DNA of 64,000 bases from Cryptomeria japonica (Eukaryota > Streptophyta > Pinopsida > Cupressales > Cupressaceae). Position numbers and translations under genes: made by a program. Location of the stretch: positions 287,557,957 through 287,621,956 of the forward strand of contig NC_081410.1 of NCBI RefSeq assembly GCF_030272615.1. Reading direction: 5' to 3'. This document shows, in pieces, positions 57,952 to 64,000 of this stretch. The notes beneath the pieces were generated by a model. That model was given only the letters and a program-made list of their open reading frames with translations. It did not search any database and had not been told where the DNA came from. Within the stretch, counting starts at the first letter, position 1. The number at the start of each line of letters is the position of its first letter.

Positions 57952-59230
57952 TGTTGGCATTATGGATGAATCGATTATGTGTTGCATTGATTTTTTGTCA
58001 TTGATGTCAACACGAGCTGCTATGGTTGGTTACCGACAAATAGGTTTATGTTACCGATAGAAGATCTAGTTTTACCGACAGAAGAGACTATCTGTTGGAT
58101 ACTTTCGACATGTTTGCATCAATGGAGTATGCTTGATTTTATGTGTTACATGTTCCTGGAGCATGTTTTGGTCAGTTGGTATTGAATTGATAATCGAATG
58201 CTATCATACACTCTTGTAAACCCTTACTAACATTGGTTTAAGGTTTTACTGACATAGCCTTTACTAAGGAATCTTGACACGATGCATAAGTGGTGTTGAT
58301 GCGGCTTCTACATGGATTTTAGGATGTTGAAGATGTTCTTTGATCATACTTTAATAGCTTCAAGACATTGCTTTAGCGTGGTGGACCCAGAATAGGTCTG
58401 GTGCCTATCTAGGTTATGAACCGGTATCATGTTAAAGTGTACTCTACACGTTACCAGGATGTTTTAGGATGTTCTATGGATTGGTTATTATTGTTTTGGT
58501 CTTAAGATGACATGGCATATCATTTTAATATGGATTTATGTAATGATCTTATTGTAATATCTTTTAGGTGGTCGACCTAATTGGTTTAGGCCTTAGGGTT
58601 GGTATAAAATGATGTAAGAGCTCATTGTAGATCATGGTATGGAATGGGGAATAAGTGTCATGGTCTTGAAATGAAATATCATATGCAAAGAAGATTTGGG
58701 TGATCATAGGTGGTCGAATTGGGATTGAGGAAGAGGTTAAAGGCCTCTGGTATTGAGCTTAACCGGGATTGTAATCAGACATGGTAGATGTTATCTCTGG
58801 CAGTTCATTACTCTGGATTGTTGTCCATTTATCTTGAGGTGGTTATAACCTCTCTGTAGTCAGTGAGACTCTTTTGTAATGAGCAGTGCGCTCTAGGCAG
58901 TGTGCGTTCTTGCATGTGCAATTCTCTCATTGTATCACATACTTTATGTAGAAGTATGATATGACTATGGGTAGGCTTCCCACCGTGGTTTTTCCCTTTT
59001 TCGAGTTTTCCATGTACAAATCAAGGTGTTATGTGGTTTGGTTGCTTTGCATTGATTATCTCTTTAATTGTTAAGTTGTATTGTTTACCGGTATCTGTTC
59101 CTACCGGTATTTGTTTCTACTTTACTGGTACTTAATCTTGTTAAAGGTTATTAAGTGGATTAATTGATATAATCTATTAACAATGGATTCACCCCCCCTC
59201 CTTCTTAGTTGTTCACCAGTTATCCTAACA
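57952..59230 (+). repeat. 3' LTR of Copia-F
   Basis: 1,279 bp, TGTTGG...CTAACA, the most complete LTR of this family in the window. Conserved motif near 58881-58900, the 'gtggtttttccctttttcgagttttccatg' block near 58985, C-rich tract 'gattcaccccccctcc' near 59185. Confidence 0.92.
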
Positions 59231-60884
59231 AGGAGAAGCCAGTCAAGGAATCTAGCCTGGCAACTTCCTTAGTTAAATCAAGATAAACTAGAAGCTTTGC
59301 ACCCTCCTCTAGTTCTCATAAGCTAACCAACTCAAAGAAATATCAAGCCAAATAATCTGATAGAGAAGGAAAGAGAAAGAAAGATAAGAGCTCAAGGGTA
59401 TATGTTAAGGATGATTAAGAGACTGAATCTGAAAAAGTTGTGAAGGAAATCAAGTTCAAGGGCACTAAAGAACCTAAAGTCTCTAAGGACAAGCCCTCTG
59501 GAGAAAAGAAAGAAAGCAAGGAGATGAAGATTGATCTAGATAAATTTGGTATGTCAATAGATGAAGTAGAGAAAACTTTGACTATGCAAGGTAATCAGAA
59601 ACCACTTTCTGAGCTTTATGATAAGTTTAATGATGCTGGTCAGAGAATTATTGAGGAAGCCACCATAAAATATTTGAACACATTCAATAGGGCTCTTGTA
59701 GAGATAATGTCAGAAATCCCTAAAAGTTCATATGATATTTTGGAGATGAGAAGAGTTAGTGCTCAAGTTGAGGATGATAGACTAAGAGAGTTTATCTTAG
59801 TAAATCTATGTCCGATGATATCTATGGAAGAAATGAATAAGATACTCAAGGAAGCCACAAAGGAGTTAGAAGAAAAACAAGGATAAATAAGCTTATGATT
59901 GGGAAGACTAAGCAAGTGATTAAAGAAACAAAGAAGATCCTTAAGGCAGTCCTAGAAAGGAACCAATTTGATGTTGTCTTAGAAGAAGATCAAGGCGGTG
60001 GTGATTCATTTGCTTCAAAAGTCCAAGATGTGCACTCCAAAGTTGAACATATTCTTGTAGGTGCTCAAGAGTTGAAAATGGTTGAATTTGAGGATACTTA
60101 GAATCCTCCAGATCACCCAAAAGTTAAAATATTTGTGGAGAGTGAGACTCCAAAAGTAGAAGCAAAGGTGACTGAAGAGAAGGAAGTTGAGATCAAAACA
60201 TCTAAAGTAGAAGCAAGAGACATTGTAGGGGTAGTGAAGGAGTTTTTCGAGAAGGACAAGTAGGAATTGTTTGACCCTAAACTGGTTCAAGGGCCTATCA
60301 ATCTGGCCACTCTTTCTCCCATTGAAAAGTTGTAGCTAGAATCATTTTCTTAGGCTAAGGCAAGGGAAGAGATGCTGAAGTCTCATATTGAGGACAGTGA
60401 ACTACTTAGCCTTGCATCTGATGTCTTGGAGAATATCATGTCTACATTTGTCAAGGAATCATCTGATACTCCCTCCAATAAATTGAAGAGCTTAATCAAC
60501 TCAGTAAGTATTCACTTTGAATATTTAGAGAAGTCAACAAAAGTTGAGGTCCAAAATAAGTTTGATGCAAAAAGACTCTGTAAGTTGAAGGATATGATTG
60601 CAAATGATAGGATTTTGTTAAACACTTGTGTTAAGGGTATTTCAGATGCCTTATCTGAAGGAGGCAGTGTCTACAAATCATGCTTATCATCATCTAAATT
60701 CACTGAGGATACTGAGAAGCAGATTAAGGAGCATGAGAAGCAATTAGCAGGTATATCTCAATCCTTTGATCCTTTGACTACTTTTGTGGCTAGTCAAGAA
60801 GGTCAAGTTATATCTTTGCTTGACAAGATTAAGATCTTAATGCATGATAAGGACAAGGTTTTTGGTAGGGATAGTGAGCTTTGA
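59231..60884 (+). pseudogene. Element D ORF2, C-terminal part
   Basis: Resumes after Copia-F. A basic K/S/E-rich segment (59330-59540) leads to 59440-59886, open for 148 codons, with 'LSELYDKFNDAGQRIIEEA' and 'EIMSEIPKSSYDILEMRR', parallel to the helical module of the A and E proteins ('EVVDELPDELFKRLEARR'). A frame from 60372 to 60884 (170 codons) corresponds to the coiled-coil C-terminus. TAG stops lie near 60099, 60261, 60333 and 60352. Confidence 0.7.
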
Positions 60885-61076
60885 GGTCTAATTGCTCCTT
60901 GGTTTTGGTAATGTATGATCATTTGTTTTGGTCCATATTATTTGGGTTCGGATTTAGCTGATTGTTTGTACACATTTCATAAAGTGTTGTTTTCTTGGGC
61001 TGACAATGTAAGAGATATAATTTCTTGTTGTGGATATATATTAATGATGTTTTGATCATTTTCAGTGTGTGGAAGG
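60885..61076 (+). other. Element D 3' untranslated region
   Basis: No open frame. It ends in a purine-rich 'gtgtggaagg' that may be the decayed polypurine tract. Confidence 0.4.
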
Positions 61077-61592
61077 TGTTAGTAATTGATTGTGCACAGT
61101 TTCACATGCGCAGGATAGAGATTGGTGCTCTGAGTTATAGCAGAACAGTGCAACAGAGCAGTGAGAGATGAAGTGTAAGAAATAGTTGTATTGTGATTAA
61201 CCAGAACTGGACTTTGGCATTCAGAGATGCTGATTATCAGTTAGTTCAAATGATCTATAATATTTGTATTTGAGTTGTAGGCAGTGAGCCTCTCTCTTTT
61301 GAGCAGTGAGCTCTAGGCAGTGTACCTGAATGCATGTGAATTCCCTAATTGTAATATTTCTATACTTCTGTAGAGTATACTTATATTGTGGGTTCATCCA
61401 CACTATGGTTTTTTCCTTAACTGAGTTTCCACGTACAATTTTTTTGCTGTTATGGTGTTGTGTTTATTTTCTTTATGTTCTTGTATCTTTCTTTTGTTCA
61501 TATGCATTAAGTGGTTGAAAGAACAGTTCAATAAAGTTAAAGATTACATAATGTTGATTCAGCCCCCCTCCTAGTGTTCCTTGATTCTGCCA
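61077..61592 (+). repeat. 3' LTR of element D
   Basis: Starts TGTTAGTAATTG and ends ...GATTCTGCCA (decayed CCAACA). It contains 'gagcagtgagctctaggcagtgt' (61300-61322), the 'tatggttttttccttaactgagtttccacg' block (61402-61432) and 'gattcagcccccctcctagtg'. The start is less certain than the end. Confidence 0.65.
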
Positions 61593-62945
61593 TTGCAGAA
61601 ACTAGAACTATAAATAAGATCCTAGTTATATATGAAGAAGCGTCTGGGAAAATTATGAATAGTGCTATGAGTTCTCTTTTCTTCTTTAATACTTCTGAAG
61701 TTAGACAGAGGAAGATTGTTGATATTTTGGGGTGCTCCAATCTTGGATCCTTTCCTTTGATCTATCTGGGACTCTCACTTTTTACTAAGACCCCTAAATA
61801 TTTTTGGTTCTCCTTAGTGGATAGGTTTAATAGGAAATTGGTAAGGTGGAAAGGGACTCTTCTCAGCCAAGTTGGGAAAATTCAACTCCTCAAGTCTTCT
61901 TTGTAGAATCTTCTTATCTATGATTTAAGCTTTTCCAAATTACCTTCAAAGTTCATAAATATCATTGAAAAGATCCAAAAACATTTTCTATGGTCGGGGA
62001 TAGAAGAGAAAAAGAGAATCCCTTTAATTGTTTGGGAATCTGTCTACAAATCTAAGAAATATGGTGGTCTTGGATTAAGGGATATCAAGACCTTCAATAA
62101 ATTTCTTTTAGCAAACCAAGTTTGGAGAATGTTTCATAATTTAGAGAATGTAACTCTATATGGCACATTAAATATATACACAATGTTAATTATTTTAGGA
62201 AATTCCTAGAGTCTCAAAATCTACCAAATGGTTCTTCACTATGGAATAATGTTATTAAATTCAGGGACTTAGTAGCTAAGGTTGTTTGTTGAAAACTTGG
62301 TGATGGTAGAAGGATCTTGTTTTGAGAAGATAGATGGCTTGGTCATGAGCCGCTATTTAATAATGTAACTTTCAGGAAATTCATGGATGGTTGCGAAGAT
62401 AAATTTGGATTATATGTTGCTGATTATTGAAGAAATGGATAGTGGGTTAACCTAACTCATGTTAACTCTGCTCATTACCTCTTCAGACACTTCTTTTCTC
62501 TGCTAAAGTTGATCAATACAAGGAAGAAGATTCTCTGGTTTGGAAAGGGTCTTCCTCATGTATTTTTTTGTCTCTTCTATTGTTGCTTTTCTACTCAAGC
62601 TTGTTTACCTCCCCCTATTATGGGCTAAAGCTTGGATTCCTAATCTTATTCCCAAAGTTAACATCTTTGCTTGGATCCTCCTTCAAAATAAACTTCTTAC
62701 TACAAAATTTATGTAAGTGGGGCTTATCTATTCCCAACAGATGTTTTCTCTGTCTAGCTGAGGCTGAATCTATCTCCCATTTATTCCTCCATTGCCCTTT
62801 TACTTCAACCATTTGGAGTCAGATTTTATAGCTCTGGAACCTTTGTTGGGTTTTTCCCGAGTCTATGTTAGAATTTTTTCTCAGTGGAAGGCACCCTCTA
62901 ATAACCATTCTTTAAAGTTGCTTTGGCACTAGTATGTTTGGAGTG
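61593..62945 (+). mobile_element. Fragment of a second LINE (RT end and zf-RVT)
   Basis: Begins inside the RT thumb region ('INKILVIYEEASGKIMN') directly at the element D LTR end. It continues with 'YLGLSLFTKTPKYFW', 'GKIQLLKSSL', 'FLWSGIEEKKRIPLIVWE', 'GGLGLRDIKTFNKFLLA' and a zf-RVT 'CFLCLAEAESISHLFLHC' at about 62740-62795. Several stops and frameshifts (61904, 62200-62560). It differs from the LINE at 29928 and has no poly(A). The missing 5' part is not seen left of element D. Confidence 0.8.
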
Positions 62946-62965
62946 GTTTTCTGACGAGAATTTAT

Positions 62966-63715
62966 GACGAGCTATGGGATTTCTTTTGTTTTGTCAGATT
63001 AATTTTTTTTTTTTTCAAAAATTACCCCGTGTTCATCAGAATTCGGACGAAAAACCGATGAATATTTCTGACTAGCTATGGGATTTATTTTGCTTTATCG
63101 GATTAATTTATTTTTTTAAAGTATACCCCATGTTCGTCATAATTTAGACGTGTTTAAATTTCACGTCAGCATCCTGACGAACATGAATTTTACCTATTGA
63201 TCGACATATGTTTGTCTGATGTTTCTCACAACCTCTTGATTTCTTCTTACTCATCGAGATAACATAAGCCAATGACCTCTCTTCCTACTAGTCGGTGCGA
63301 GTTATCCTACTAGTCTCATTGGGCATCGAGATAACTTAAAATGTGTTCAGGTGATGGGCATAATTTCCCTAATGTCTTTTCCCTTGGAATAGCTCCTCTC
63401 GATATGTTATGTCTCCTTGGCATAAGCTTTGACCCTTTATTCTCATAACCTTTGCCAATGTGTTTTACTTTTGTTAGTGTCCAGTGAGATAAGTAAGATA
63501 GCATCATTGACTATCGACAATACAAGATTTCTCCATTGTGACTAGTGTGTGTCCTGCTGATGGACTTCATCAGTGTATTCTATCTCGATCACATGCTTCT
63601 ACTTGTGTGTTACCATCAGGTTGACTTTTGCTGATAGTTAAGATTTCATATTTGACGTTAGAATTCCGACGAACACGAGATATTTTTAAAAAAAGAAAGT
63701 AATTACACGTCATCA
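62966..63715. repeat. Inverted-repeat unit with an internal 104-bp tandem duplication
   Basis: The blocks at 62971 and 63075 ('gctatgggattt.ttttg.ttt.tc.gattaattt ... taccccgtgttc.tca') are direct copies with a 104-bp period. The block at about 63655-63712 is their reverse complement ('ttagaattccgacgaacacgag.ta.ttttaaaaaaag'). The arrangement suggests a small inverted-repeat transposon with one duplicated arm. No coding frame. Confidence 0.55.
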
Positions 63716-64000
63716 TTATACACGGGCTCAGGGTGCAAAAATTGGGAGGAAGCAGGCACAATTGCTACAGATAGATGCTCGACAGCAACTATACAAGAGG
63801 TTGGTCCTTTTGTTCTTGTCATCAAGATTTGTTTACAAGTTCCTTTGCTTTCCTTGCATTGTCTTGTTCACTTTATTTCCAGCTGTAACTAGATTTAATT
63901 TCTAGTAAATGGGCCCAAAGAATAGTAGGGCCTTTGCTTTCAGTTTGAATGAATTGGAATTTAATTTGAATGAAATGGCCCTACAATTCTATGGCCTTTT
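63716..64000. other. Window end without a recognisable gene
   Basis: Mixed-composition sequence; no frame, terminus or repeat recognised. Confidence 0.45.

Larger units (their letters stand above)
44537..59230 (+). mobile_element. Copia-F: Sirevirus-like Copia retrotransposon, interrupted by element E and a 1.5-kb insertion
   Basis: The order is 5' LTR remnant, gag, protease, integrase, reverse transcriptase, RNase H, repeated polypurine tracts, 3' LTR. It is the plus-strand relative of Copia-B. The 5' LTR begins about 440 bp late ('tggtgcctatctagg'), so its outer end and target duplication are lost. A deletion also removed the LTR end and primer site near 45320. Element E sits between GAG-pre-integrase and integrase codons; another insertion sits in RT. 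All genes are broken. Confidence 0.9.
41719..61592 (+). mobile_element. Element D: divergent A/E-family element, split by Copia-F
   Basis: A short 5' LTR end, primer site, coiled-coil/zinc-knuckle ORF1 and the first part of ORF2 (41719-44536) are followed by Copia-F. The rest of ORF2 resumes at 59231 and runs to 60884, then a 3' LTR to 61592. Both ORF2 parts align by eye with the corresponding parts of A and E ('RAYIHANLEELG' with 'MYIHCNIEELG'; 'LYDKFNDAGQRIIEEATIKYLNTFNRALVEIMSEIP' region with 'IYDTLSDDEKGQVEESV..' region). This shows one element interrupted once. The 5' LTR is cut down to about 36 bp. It is the most decayed copy and the outer layer. Confidence 0.75.

Overview
The window is AT-rich nuclear DNA from a seed plant and consists almost entirely of nested, decayed retrotransposons. 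Evidence for a plant: Copia elements primed by initiator-Met tRNA, an L1-type LINE with a C-terminal RNase H, and an LTR element with a plant Gypsy-like primer site. The volume of old nested repeats suggests a large genome such as a conifer's, but that is inference. I saw no bacterial, organellar or RNA-gene features and no intact host gene.

Layout. 1-7191: LTR remnants, a 1.48-kb unit with 10-bp inverted ends, and three consecutive AT-rich hairpins. 7192-19575: Copia-B, a minus-strand Sirevirus-like Copia element flanked by perfect TGATC duplications, which carries element A (7536-14204) in its RNase H region. Copia-B itself split an exon of a decayed multi-exon gene that continues at 19576-20714 and has a 75-bp symmetric exon in three tandem copies. 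22274-40580: element C, minus strand, with about 4.0-kb LTRs, CTATT duplications and only a gag-like reading frame (TR-GAG/LARD type). Its right LTR is split by a 7.9-kb LINE (29928-37810) with a 17-bp duplication and poly(A). 41719-61592: element D, the oldest layer, split by Copia-F (44537-59230, plus strand, same family as Copia-B). Copia-F is split by element E (46971-53530, sister of A) and by a 1.5-kb unclassified insertion (55359-56868). 61593-64000: a LINE fragment and an inverted-repeat unit.

The most interesting item is the A/E/D family. These LTR elements have no protease, integrase, reverse transcriptase or RNase H. They encode a coiled-coil protein with four CCHC zinc knuckles and a second, roughly 1,060-1,085-codon protein with an unrecognised globular N-terminus, a lysine-rich segment and a long coiled-coil C-terminus. 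Their primer site, LTR ends, LTR core motifs and polypurine tracts closely match Copia-B/F, and each of A, E and D is physically nested with a Copia-B/F copy. I infer a non-autonomous family mobilised by those Copia elements. Most premature stops across the elements are TAG where CAG or TGG is expected, as methylated-CHG deamination would produce.
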